NCBI GenBank assembly: GCA_016931965.1
Contig: JAFGDT010000013.1
Span: forward strand, 1 to 64,000
Reading direction: 5' to 3'
Source of the DNA: a bacterium
GTDB lineage: Bacteria; Zhuqueibacterota; QNDG01; DSAB01
DNA: 64,000 nucleotides
The position numbers and the translations under genes were made by a program. This document shows, one piece after another, positions 31,320 to 38,648 of the stretch. Under the pieces are notes generated by a model. That model was not told the DNA's origin. It did not search any database and saw only the letters and a program-made list of their open reading frames with translations. Each line of letters begins with the position of its first letter. Positions within the stretch are counted from its first letter, which is position 1.

Positions 31320-31348
31320 AAATTAACAAAAAATAATGATCTTGTCAA
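31320..31348 (-). promoter_or_regulatory. Putative promoter giving a leaderless araC-type mRNA
   Basis: TTGACA (31348-31343) and TAATTT (31325-31320) are separated by 17 bases. The -10 box is weak, but its end is only six bases from ATG 31313, so transcription would start at or next to the A of the start codon. This agrees with the missing ribosome binding site. Confidence 0.45.
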
Positions 31349-31370
31349 GTAAAAGTTAATAAAGGATAAT

Positions 31371-31386
31371 AATATGTTAACATATT
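31371..31386. promoter_or_regulatory. 16-bp perfect palindrome, candidate operator
   Basis: AATATGTTAACATATT is perfectly self-complementary. It lies 58 bp upstream of the regulator start and just upstream of its predicted -35 box, a typical place for an activator or autoregulator site. A related GTTAACAT core lies just downstream of the LacI-gene promoter near 53241. A second inverted repeat, ATCAAAT/ATTTGAT, is at 31558-31575 in the same 318-bp gap; nothing else is seen in the gap. Confidence 0.4.
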
Positions 31387-31631
31387 GATATAAATAAACA
31401 ATTTGCTTGATATTTCTGGTATGAGCAATATGTAAATCGGGTATTTATAAAAAACAGACCTGTCTTGTATTGTTTTGGATAAATGTATTTTTTTATAATT
31501 GATCTATGTAATATATTTGGAACGAATTTTAAGACACCATGCATCAGATATATTCCCATCAAATCGCAATTTGATTACTCAAAATTCAAGTCCTTCCAGA
31601 AACATTTTCTTTTCAGATCCGGGTTGTAGAT

Positions 31632-32633
31632 TTAACCCAACCAGGCGCGTTCTCTACCTTCCAGATTGTAAACAGCATTGGACGCGTGAACCACATCATC
31701 CGCAATCTGAAAATCAAACATACCGACACAGACAAAATCAGCGCCGTTCTGGAAAACATAATCAAAGGCTACTCTCGGCTGAATCCTTCCAGCGGCCAAA
31801 ACCTTGTAGGCAATCATCGGTTTTTTCACAGTTTTGAAGAACTCGGTCACCACCTCCGGATCGGCACAATAGGTCGTATCTTGTGCTATCGGTAAATTGA
31901 ATGACCAGTAATCACTCGGATGGAATGTCTTCATATAAAAATTGTTGGGTATACCGGCTTCTTCAACGGCCATGACTGTCGCTGATTCATGCCCACCCAC
32001 GCCGGCAAGAACACCATTATCCTGTATAAAGGTGATACATTTTTCAATCACATCAATTTGTCCATTGCTGACAAAACCATCCGCAACCTGTCCCTGTACA
32101 AAACATCCAACCGCTCCGTGGTCGATGGCCACTTTCATATTTTCAGTCGGATCCTCTGCAGAAGGATTGCATTGGGCAATCAGCTGCATCTTGCCCCCTT
32201 CTTTCTGATACTTATTGAGCACTTCAATCCAGCGCACATCACGAGCGTTGTTATTCAGTATACAGGTATTGATTCCGTTTTCCTCACTGATCCGCCATGT
32301 CTCAAAACACTTCTCTTCCGTAAAATAGTGATTCAACAGGGTTGAAACATAAATCAGATCTCCTGAATGGCCATAACCGCCAATGAGATTACCACCTGTA
32401 ATCAATCGGCTGATGGACACATCACCGATCTTACCCATGGGTATCCCTTTCCCCACAGCATTTCCCTCCAGTTCTACAAATCCCCTACGAGACATACCCT
32501 GAAGAGGAGTCTGTGTCCCGGGTTGTGTTTGGGCAAGCAGGATTTGTTCTTCTAAACTCAAACCCAAAGTACCTGCAGCAGATGCTGCTAGAGATGTTTT
32601 TAAGAATCGGCGGCGATTCATATTCTTAGACAT
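31632..32633 (-). CDS. Tat-exported TIM-barrel-like protein (aldo/keto reductase-like), function unknown
   Basis: 333 aa. Twin-arginine signal NRRRFLKTSLAASAAG at the N-terminus; AAGGGAGG precedes ATG 32633. The mature part starts with a conserved-looking MGKIGDVSISRLITGGNLIGGYGHSG stretch (shown in parts), reminiscent of aldo/keto-reductase-type barrels, followed by alternating strand-helix segments (NGINTCILN, MQLIAQCNPS, VGCFVQGQVADG, GVLAGVGGHESATV) and FVCVGMFDFQIADD at the end. I see no clear NADPH site or catalytic Tyr. Proteins of this kind often accompany sugar-processing genes in planctomycetes and related bacteria. It lies upstream of the AraC-type gene on the same strand. Confidence 0.7.
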   Translation of the reverse strand: MSKNMNRRRFLKTSLAASAAGTLGLSLEEQILLAQTQPGTQTPLQGMSRRGFVELEGNAVGKGIPMGKIGDVSISRLITGGNLIGGYGHSGDLIYVSTLLNHYFTEEKCFETWRISEENGINTCILNNNARDVRWIEVLNKYQKEGGKMQLIAQCNPSAEDPTENMKVAIDHGAVGCFVQGQVADGFVSNGQIDVIEKCITFIQDNGVLAGVGGHESATVMAVEEAGIPNNFYMKTFHPSDYWSFNLPIAQDTTYCADPEVVTEFFKTVKKPMIAYKVLAAGRIQPRVAFDYVFQNGADFVCVGMFDFQIADDVVHASNAVYNLEGRERAWLG

Positions 32634-32830
32634 AATTAGCCTCCCTTGCTCAAGCTCAATTCAAAAGAATAAAATTATATTAACACCATGATAAAAGAAA
32701 GAATCCCTCAATCGATTTATTCAATATGCAATCTGGTGATACACCTCTTTTTCCCATTTATAAATATGTGATCGAGAACAACAACAATTGATCCTTATCA
32801 TGATTGAGTAATAAATAGGTTGAAAAGAAT

Positions 32831-33103
32831 TTACAGAAAGAGACCCATTGAGATTCTGTCAACACTTTTAAACACGTCCGTTGGCATATCCCAATTTGAC
32901 AGCCAATTCGCATTGTACATAAAACCCAAACCGGCTACAATACCTTCCCCATCGCCATTGTACTTGTAACATTATTCATGACTTTTTAGCCTTGCCGGAT
33001 CGTGGGGATTTGAATTCATAACCCGCTCGACCATTTGATTGTCTTATGCCCATGAATTCCAAACTCGTATGGTCTGTTCGACTTCAACAATCACTTTTTG
33101 TCA
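32831..33103 (-). pseudogene. Possible decayed coding fragment with in-frame stops
   Basis: One minus-strand frame stays protein-like for about 90 codons but is broken by two internal TAA codons (33044-33046 and 32972-32974) and lacks a start. The pieces read like a real protein: ...VEQTIRVWNSWA, then MVERVMNSNPHDPARLKSHE, then YNGDGEGIVAGLGFMYNAN and NWDMPTDVFKSVDRISMG before the final stop at 32831. I do not recognise the family. It may be a relic of a deleted gene between the TIM-barrel gene and the RraA-like gene. The remainder of the 32634-33416 gap is AT-rich and holds the promoter at 33241. Confidence 0.35.
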
Positions 33104-33240
33104 ATTAAGAAACTACTTGAAACCATTCAAATAAACTTACAACAATTCCCAAAAGATTTCAAGACAAATATAAAGTTCTTTATGAAAAAAATGAAAGACA
33201 GATCCAGAAATCTTTTTGTTTATTTCCTATTACTTTTCTC

Positions 33241-33269
33241 TTGACTTTTAGTATTTATATTAATATCGT
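33241..33269 (+). promoter_or_regulatory. Putative promoter of the RraA-like gene
   Basis: TTGACT (33241-33246), 17-base spacer, TATCGT (33264-33269). Starting at the -35 box, 45 bases (33241-33285) match 34696-34740, upstream of the secreted HExxH gene, at 36 positions without gaps, including spacer and a downstream ATATATATT. The leader would be about 140 nt. Confidence 0.5.
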
Positions 33270-33416
33270 AATATATATTTTTCTTACTTTTATTTCAACC
33301 TTCTAAATGGATTAGCATCATAATCACTTTGAACAACGCACTCACATCAATCCGAACAGAATTTGTTTTCCGTTCAGAATGAATCTTTATCGAACAATCG
33401 TTGAAAGGAGGATTTT

Positions 33417-34388
33417 ATGAGAAATTACAATTTATGTGGCATGATCATTTTGCTGATTGTTTTAACGAGCTTATGTTTGGTTAGAGCACAGGAGGAAGCC
33501 GAGAACCCACAACCACCGATCATATCGAGTCGGGATATTGTTATAAACTGTACACCAAACTGGACCGGTGAAAGAATGGAAGATGGCAGGCCCTATATTT
33601 CGGATGGACTGATTGAAAGAATGAAGAAAGTCTCCATCACGGCGGCCTGGTCCGGAATAATGCGACAATATCCGAATTGTCATACCGGTGCTGAAGAATG
33701 GGTTGTGATGCATCCGGATGAAGTGATTTGTGGGAGGATTCTGACCGCTCAATACATGCCTTTGCATCCCGATTACGACAGGGCAATTCAAGCACAGGGC
33801 AAAGCTGAAGGCCGAATCGGCGCCCCCAATTCGTGGCCTATCGACATGCTCAAGAAGGGCGATGTCTATGTAGCGGATGCGTTCGGCAAGGTGGTTGAAG
33901 GAACACTCATCGGTGATAATCTTGGTAATGCGATTTTTACCAATTCAGGAAACGGTGTTATTTTTAATGGAGGTGTGCGCGATCTGGAAGGCCTTGAAGA
34001 AATTGAAGGATTCAATGCATGGCACAAAGGGGCGGACCCGACCTGGCTTCAACAGGTGATGCTGACCGGTATTAATGTGCCGATACGCATCGGCAGAGCG
34101 GTTGCCTGTCCCGGCGATATCGTACTGGCCAAAAAAGAGGGCATCGTATTCATTCCAGCACACCTGGCCGAGCAGGTTGTAACCCAGGCTGAAGCCACGA
34201 TGCTTCGTGATATGTTTGGACATCAGCGTCTGCGGGAACAAAAGTACACACCCGGACAGATCGACAGCAGATGGACAGAAGAAATACAGGAAGACTTCCG
34301 CAACTGGTTGGAGGAAAACATGGAAGAATTGCCGGTTCCCAGAGAAGTGATTGAAGAAATGCTCAATCCAACAGAAAGGAACTGGTAA
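33417..34388 (+). CDS. Secreted RraA-like protein
   Basis: 323 aa. Signal peptide about 1-25 (LLIVLTSLCLVRAQ). The RraA/4-hydroxy-4-methyl-2-oxoglutarate aldolase-like fold spans about 80-290: GDVYVADAFGKVVEGTLIGD, then NGVIFNGGVRDLEG with the family's substrate/metal-binding Arg188-Asp189 pair, and RIGRAVACPGDIVLAKKEGI. RraA itself is a cytoplasmic RNase E inhibitor; family relatives are Mg-dependent aldolases or decarboxylases. An exported version next to carbohydrate genes points to small-molecule chemistry rather than RNase control (inference). AAAGGAGG lies five bases before the ATG. It is the first plus-strand gene beside the divergent hydrolase cluster. Confidence 0.85.
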   Translation: MRNYNLCGMIILLIVLTSLCLVRAQEEAENPQPPIISSRDIVINCTPNWTGERMEDGRPYISDGLIERMKKVSITAAWSGIMRQYPNCHTGAEEWVVMHPDEVICGRILTAQYMPLHPDYDRAIQAQGKAEGRIGAPNSWPIDMLKKGDVYVADAFGKVVEGTLIGDNLGNAIFTNSGNGVIFNGGVRDLEGLEEIEGFNAWHKGADPTWLQQVMLTGINVPIRIGRAVACPGDIVLAKKEGIVFIPAHLAEQVVTQAEATMLRDMFGHQRLREQKYTPGQIDSRWTEEIQEDFRNWLEENMEELPVPREVIEEMLNPTERNW

Positions 34389-34508
34389 TTTTCAAATCTT
34401 CATTCTCTGATCGCACGGGACATCTCGGGCCTTTGATCGAAGAGGGACATCTGTCTCGTCATAATCACTGTCGGTCAATATATATACTTGGTCGATCTTC
34501 TCTCTACT

Positions 34509-34535
34509 AAAAAAAGCCCCACATGTTGTGGGGCT
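34509..34535 (-). terminator. Intrinsic terminator, probably the native tRNA-Pro terminator
   Basis: Perfect nine-base stem AGCCCCACA/TGTGGGGCT with a three-base loop (34515-34535), followed on the minus strand by a run of seven T. It lies 20 bp beyond the 3' end of the tRNA-Pro fragment at 34555-34596 and has the same orientation as the tRNA. This fits the terminator of the original tRNA gene before the island split it. Confidence 0.8.
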
Positions 34536-34554
34536 CAATTATTGATCACATGCG

Positions 34555-34596
34555 TCGGGGCGGTGGGATTTGAACCCACGACCTCATGCTTCCGAA
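34555..34596 (-). repeat. Displaced 3' half of tRNA-Pro (attachment-site duplicate)
   Basis: Forty-two bases match the 3' half of the intact tRNA-Pro at 38529-38603 with two differences. The match runs from the discriminator base to the anticodon loop and then stops abruptly. A tRNA 3' half ending in the anticodon loop is the classic attB footprint of tRNA-targeting tyrosine integrases. It marks the far end of the island. Confidence 0.75.
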
Positions 34597-34695
34597 TGGT
34601 ATGATTCAATCATATTATTCAAGCTTTATCCACATTTTTTAAATCGTACTAAGCACAGATAATAATATTTACTCAATTTCATCGGTTTTTTTTTA

Positions 34696-34724
34696 TTGAT
34701 TTTTAACATTTATATTCATATCAT
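34696..34724 (+). promoter_or_regulatory. Putative promoter of the secreted HExxH protein
   Basis: TTGATT (34696-34701), 17-base spacer, TATCAT (34719-34724). It shares 36 of 45 bases with the promoter region of the RraA-like gene (33241-33285). It would leave a leader of about 235 nt before ATG 34966; that leader is AT-rich and shows no other feature. Confidence 0.5.
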
Positions 34725-34965
34725 GATATATATTATAATTGTTTTGTATATTCTGTTTTTAAACTTCAAAGTGGAATAATATTGCAACAATTCAGTATTA
34801 TGGAATCAATTTCATTTGTACAGGTTTTGGTTTCTATTCAGAGTCAAATTTAATTCAATGATTCAAATTTTGAATTGATGAATAGTATCCGATCTCCTAA
34901 AATCTTGCACTTTTGAATATGAAGTGTAAAAGAAATTTTTAAAAAATATTAAAGAGGAGAAAACC

Positions 34966-36678
34966 ATGTTTACCCAATTTTCAAAAAAGATCTTATTCAC
35001 AGTCATTCTTCCGGTTATATGTTATTCACAAGTTCATGATTTAGATTCTTTATATGTATCCCAGCCATCAGATTCTGAATTCCAAAGTATTGTGAACAAT
35101 TTTAATATTGTGTTGGATGACGGGGACGAAGCACTTGCGAAGTGGAGTCTCTACGATCCTTATTTGTTTAATCCAGATTCATCAGCACCCTCTATTTTTC
35201 CGTTGATTAACAAACTCCGTGTAATCCGAGAGCAATTGTTTTCCAAACCATTACCGTTTGCAGATAATAATGTGTATGAATATATGCATTCACACTTCAG
35301 CAATGGCGGCATCGAACTCAGCCTAAGAACAGGAAATAACATGGGTGGGGGAAATTGGATGTATTTGTCTGCAGTGAATGCCTTTTGGGACCCACGATTA
35401 TCTTCTGATCCTCTTGTGCCACACTACCCGTTTTGTGTTATACCTTACGTTTATGGTACACAATTATACGTTCACGAAACCCGTCACAGTGAACCCGACG
35501 ATCCTGGTCACGTGGATGGTAATAAAGATTTACGATTGGCTGATGAAGGAGGATATGGGCGAGCGTGCATTTACATGATGTGGATATGGAAATACGGTGT
35601 GAATAATAGCTTACAAGTAAAAATGGCAGCGGCTTGTGAGGCAAAAAAGTTTCTTAGTGAACGGTTTGTTGAACAGCCTCCCAACCATCCTAATCTGGAC
35701 GTTCAAAACCTGATCGATGAATTATTACAAACACCCATTTATCCAGTGAAAGCGGATGCTGGATCTGATCAAATTGTTACAGTGCCAGCTGGAGAAGATT
35801 CTGCAACAGTGATATTAGACGGTAGTGCATCTTATGATGTTATATTTTATATTGCAGAGTATCATTGGCATTCAGATCTTCCATATTATGATATCCACAC
35901 AGATACCTCTCGGGTTGAAGTGAAGCTTGCACCGGGGACTTATCATTTTGAATTGAATGTTTTTCGCTACGATGGTATGGGTGGGGGCTGCGATACAGTT
36001 ACAGTTACCGTGAAACCAAATGCACCTTCCACGAATCATTTTCTATATGCAATAACAAATGAACAGTATCCAATTTATGTTCGTTCCATCATCTGTTCTG
36101 ATATAGAAGAGGAGGATGAAATTGCTGTATATACAATGGCCAATGTTTGTGCAGGTGCTGTTTTTTGTAAAAAAACAGAAGATCTTATCATTTGGGCATG
36201 GAAAGATGATGAGGAAACCACAGAAATTGATGGTTTTCAATTGAATGGATATATATCATTTCGTTTTTGGGATGCAAGCGAACAATTGGAGTATTATCTA
36301 ACCCGTGAGTGCAGGTCTGGTCAATGTAGATGGGGTGAAGGTTACACTGAGGTGTCGCTTACCAGGGGAATGCCTGTGCTTGTAAACCATCCTGAATCGG
36401 ATAAAGGCACTCCCAAAAGATACTGTCTGAATCAAAACTATCCCAATCCTTTTAATCCAATAACCACAATCAATTTTGGATTGCCAAAACGGTCAGAAGT
36501 GAAAATAAACGTTTTGAATGTGGGGGGACAGCTTGTTAAAGAAATTTATAGCGGTACAATGCAGGCTGGTTATCATTCTGTAATCTGGGATGCATCTCAT
36601 AATTCTGCAGGGACTTATTTAATCAAGATGGTGGCTGAAGATTTTGTTCAGGTAAAAAAATGTATCCTTTTGAAATAG
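34966..36678 (+). CDS. Secreted putative zinc metalloprotein with PKD-like and type IX sorting domains
   Basis: 570 aa; AAAGAGGAG upstream of the ATG. Signal peptide about 1-21 (FTVILPVICYSQ). The central region has HETRH (His170-His174), an HExxH zinc-protease-like motif, followed by DPGHVDGNKDLRLADEGGYG, which offers further His, Asp and Glu ligands. An Ig/PKD-like domain follows (about 265-350: ADAGSDQIVTVPAGEDSAT, LDGSASYD), then a beta domain (about 355-470) and a C-terminal sorting domain (about 487-570: NQNYPNPFNPITTINFGLP ... AGTYLIKM). The latter is of the type that directs proteins to a type IX-like secretion system, with surface attachment. Protease activity is inferred from one motif only. 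It occupies one compartment of the tRNA island and is more AT-rich than the hydrolase cluster. Confidence 0.7.
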   Translation: MFTQFSKKILFTVILPVICYSQVHDLDSLYVSQPSDSEFQSIVNNFNIVLDDGDEALAKWSLYDPYLFNPDSSAPSIFPLINKLRVIREQLFSKPLPFADNNVYEYMHSHFSNGGIELSLRTGNNMGGGNWMYLSAVNAFWDPRLSSDPLVPHYPFCVIPYVYGTQLYVHETRHSEPDDPGHVDGNKDLRLADEGGYGRACIYMMWIWKYGVNNSLQVKMAAACEAKKFLSERFVEQPPNHPNLDVQNLIDELLQTPIYPVKADAGSDQIVTVPAGEDSATVILDGSASYDVIFYIAEYHWHSDLPYYDIHTDTSRVEVKLAPGTYHFELNVFRYDGMGGGCDTVTVTVKPNAPSTNHFLYAITNEQYPIYVRSIICSDIEEEDEIAVYTMANVCAGAVFCKKTEDLIIWAWKDDEETTEIDGFQLNGYISFRFWDASEQLEYYLTRECRSGQCRWGEGYTEVSLTRGMPVLVNHPESDKGTPKRYCLNQNYPNPFNPITTINFGLPKRSEVKINVLNVGGQLVKEIYSGTMQAGYHSVIWDASHNSAGTYLIKMVAEDFVQVKKCILLK

Positions 36679-36786
36679 TTATATGATAATTGAAAAAAAT
36701 ATCATCTATCGCCCGGGATATCTGTCTCCTATCTTCCAACCAGGATGGATATCCTGGCTGATCTATATTCTGGATACTTGGACTTG

Positions 36787-36863
36787 TCGGGGTGGTGGTA
36801 TTTGAACCCACGGCCTCATGCTCCCGAAGCATGCGCGCTGACCGGGCTGTGCTATACGCCCTA
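36787..36863 (-). pseudogene. Decayed tRNA-Pro(CGG) copy
   Basis: Aligns with the intact tRNA-Pro over its full length, with the anticodon arm (CATGC-TTCGGGA-GCATG) unchanged. Two acceptor-stem pairs, one T-stem pair and two adjacent D-arm bases are altered, and a base is inserted after the 5' acceptor strand. It lacks a recognisable promoter. It is therefore probably non-functional and marks the junction between the two island compartments. Confidence 0.7.
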
Positions 36864-36883
36864 AAAATAGGATCGAATCCTAT
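36862..36883 (-). terminator. Short terminator-like hairpin after abiEii
   Basis: On the minus strand ATAGGAT-TCG-ATCCTAT is followed by five T. The stem is only seven pairs and AT-rich. It lies 37 bp beyond the toxin stop codon and abuts the decayed tRNA. Confidence 0.5.
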
Positions 36884-36919
36884 GCGATTGCAGGCTAGAT
36901 GGTGGGATATACTGTGAAT

Positions 36920-37726
36920 TTACTCTATCAGCATGTTTAATAAATTCTCACGTGTTAACAATTTTATTTCATCCTCATTTTCAACAAACGGTTTTACATC
37001 AGAAATGACATTTTTCCAGTCAAGGTCAAGCATTTTATCATATAAAACATTGCGCCATGTATTGCCCTTAACAGGTGATTTGTTCCATCCGAATTGCTTC
37101 AATGCCTCGTTCAACAACAATAAATTGGGCTCCGGCCAGCTCTTGTCACTTAGATACCAGAATACATCAAAGATATCCCTTCCTTTCACATACGGGCGTG
37201 TCAGAATGGCATTGCATTTCCCAGCCAGCAGTGATGCTTTATCATGATGCTGGATTTGTAATGTCACGTATTTTCTGATAATGGTCTTGTTCAATGTTGC
37301 ACCCGAAGGTGGATGGGTATCAATCTCGATTTTAACAGACAATTTCTCTTCTGGATGTGGAGATAATTTGGTTTCATAGAGCAGCCCTTCAAACTGAATA
37401 AATGCCGAATGAACGGTTTTTTGATCGTTGGTTTTAACAGAAAGGGTATACCCTTCCGGTGTAAGTTCTTTCTGAATCATTCGAATCAAACGATGAAAAT
37501 GATACCCTTCTTCAAACTGTTCCAAAGTAAAATCCAGATCCTCAGAGTATCTGGGAAGACCATATAAAAAACGCAATGCTGTACCGCCATGAAAAGCCAA
37601 TGAAATCATACCCTCAGCACGCTGAATCACTCCCAAAATTCTGGCCTGTAAATATTCTCTGATTTTATTTTTTCCCTGAATGGGATTTGGTTCTTTTTGT
37701 ATGAGATTGAATAGATAATCCCTCAT
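36920..37726 (-). CDS. abiEii: AbiEii-type nucleotidyltransferase toxin
   Basis: 268 aa. Belongs to the AbiEii/AbiGii nucleotidyltransferase toxins: the motif HGGTALRFLYGLPRYSEDLDF (shown here as HGGTALR ... RYSEDLDF, about residues 43-64) carries the Gly-Gly and the two catalytic Asp residues of the polymerase-beta-like fold. Conserved downstream features are VKIEIDTHPP (third acidic position) and the Lys-containing ASLLAGKCNAILTRPYVKGRD stretch typical of the family. AbiEii toxins are thought to transfer nucleotides to tRNA and cause abortive infection or stasis. The ATG overlaps the antitoxin stop by four bases (ATGA), so translation is coupled. It lies inside the tRNA-Pro island. Confidence 0.9.
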   Translation of the reverse strand: MRDYLFNLIQKEPNPIQGKNKIREYLQARILGVIQRAEGMISLAFHGGTALRFLYGLPRYSEDLDFTLEQFEEGYHFHRLIRMIQKELTPEGYTLSVKTNDQKTVHSAFIQFEGLLYETKLSPHPEEKLSVKIEIDTHPPSGATLNKTIIRKYVTLQIQHHDKASLLAGKCNAILTRPYVKGRDIFDVFWYLSDKSWPEPNLLLLNEALKQFGWNKSPVKGNTWRNVLYDKMLDLDWKNVISDVKPFVENEDEIKLLTRENLLNMLIE

Positions 37727-38364
37727 AGTGTTTGGTATTCCCTATGTTCTTCTTCATAAATCCTTTGAATATTTTCAGCTGCTTTTTTTAACTTTGGCGA
37801 TTTCGTATGTTCCGCCAACTTTTGAAACGTGTGCAAGTTGAACGTCTCGGGAAAATGAAGACGCAATTCTGTTAAATAACGTTTGGTGTAGCTTCCTGGT
37901 ACCAGATAAATAAGATCGAGCAGCGCTTTTTCTGGAGTTGCAATAAATACACTCTGATCCTCTCCCAATTCTTTCACGTCGTAACCATGGAAAAAGTCCG
38001 ATTTGATATGTCTGAACTCAAACCTTCCCAGTTCTGTTTTCCAGATTCCCGGTCGGCGAACGGTGACACTAATAATTGCCGGTGTGTATTCGGGAATCAT
38101 ATCGTAATAACTCAAAGCAGATTGGCAACTCACATACGAACTTCTGACCATTTGATTGGCCACAAAGAAAGGATGGGGATATCTTTTCCGATAAGGAGAG
38201 GCCAGCACATACAGACCTCTTCTCAGAAGATGAATCCGACCTGCTTTGGTCCAGCGAGAAAGCTGCCGCCTGATTTCCCTAGGATTTACGTCCCCGGCCA
38301 GAAGTAAACTTGTTTCAAAAACCGGTTCATCTCCCAGAACTTTAATTAAATCTTCATATTTCAT
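37723..38364 (-). CDS. abiEi: AbiEi-type antitoxin / autorepressor
   Basis: 213 aa, directly upstream of the toxin. An N-terminal winged helix-turn-helix (about 1-60: VNPREIRRQLSRWTKAGRI, LLRRGLYVLAS) is followed by the AbiEi C-terminal domain (FVANQMVRSSYVSCQSALSYY, FIATPEKALLDLIYL). AbiEi neutralises the toxin and represses its own operon by binding inverted repeats. This matches a dyad in the promoter here (38364-38389). There is no ribosome binding site; the -10 box lies six bases before ATG 38364, so the mRNA may be leaderless. Confidence 0.9.
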   Translation of the reverse strand: MKYEDLIKVLGDEPVFETSLLLAGDVNPREIRRQLSRWTKAGRIHLLRRGLYVLASPYRKRYPHPFFVANQMVRSSYVSCQSALSYYDMIPEYTPAIISVTVRRPGIWKTELGRFEFRHIKSDFFHGYDVKELGEDQSVFIATPEKALLDLIYLVPGSYTKRYLTELRLHFPETFNLHTFQKLAEHTKSPKLKKAAENIQRIYEEEHREYQTL

Positions 38365-38399
38365 TGCAATAATATACCATTATTGGCAATTAAATGCAA
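38364..38399 (-). promoter_or_regulatory. abiE promoter and inverted-repeat operator
   Basis: TTGCAT (38399-38394), 17-base spacer, TATATT (38376-38371), six bases, then the antitoxin ATG. An inverted repeat TTGCAATAAT-ATACC-ATTATTGGCAA (38364-38389, one base bulged) covers the -10 box and the start codon, an ideal place for autorepression by AbiEi. Confidence 0.6.
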
Positions 38400-38528
38400 C
38401 AGATATTATTTTTAAGTTGCTTTATCGGATAAAACGAAATGGTTTGAATGGTTGGATAACAGGGGTAGAATCCCCTTTTATTATTGCGCACCAGAGTAGC
38501 ACCCTGGTGCGATTTAAATCAAGATAAG

Positions 38529-38603
38529 TCGGGGCGGTGGGATTTGAACCCACGGCCTCATGCTCCCGAAGCATGCGCGCTAGCCGGGCTGCGCTACGCC
38601 CCG
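38529..38603 (-). tRNA. tRNA-Pro (anticodon CGG)
   Basis: The 75-nt minus-strand sequence folds as a cloverleaf: acceptor CGGGGCG/CGCCCCG with discriminator A, anticodon stem CATGC/GCATG around loop TTCGGGA (anticodon CGG), and T-arm GTGGG-TTCAAAT-CCCAC. CCA is not encoded. It reads CCG codons. It is the only intact copy in the window and forms the boundary of the AbiE island; integration has rebuilt its 3' half. Confidence 0.95.
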
Positions 38604-38619
38604 AAAATACAGACCCCTT

Positions 38620-38648
38620 ATAATAACAAATGATAACATCATAATCAA
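38620..38648 (-). promoter_or_regulatory. tRNA-Pro promoter
   Basis: TTGATT (38648-38643), 17-base spacer, TATTAT (38625-38620), then a G/C-rich discriminator (GGGG) and the tRNA 16 bases on. The -35 box overlaps the last codons of the export-family gene. The decayed and half tRNA copies have no such promoter. Confidence 0.6.

Larger units (their letters stand above)
34597..38528. mobile_element. Genomic island integrated in tRNA-Pro(CGG), two compartments
   Basis: About 3.9 kb bounded by the intact tRNA-Pro on one side and its displaced 3' half plus terminator on the other. A decayed tRNA-Pro copy at 36787-36863 divides it into a part with a secreted HExxH protein and a part with an AbiEi/AbiEii pair. 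No integrase, relaxase or phage gene is present, so it is either a satellite mobilised in trans or the remains of one or two successive insertions. The boundaries are inferred from the tRNA duplicates; no further direct repeats were seen. Confidence 0.6.

Noticed and set aside
34597-38528. Insertion sequence or prophage explanation for the island
   Set aside because: No transposase, terminal inverted repeats or phage genes; tRNA-derived boundaries fit integrase-type insertion better.
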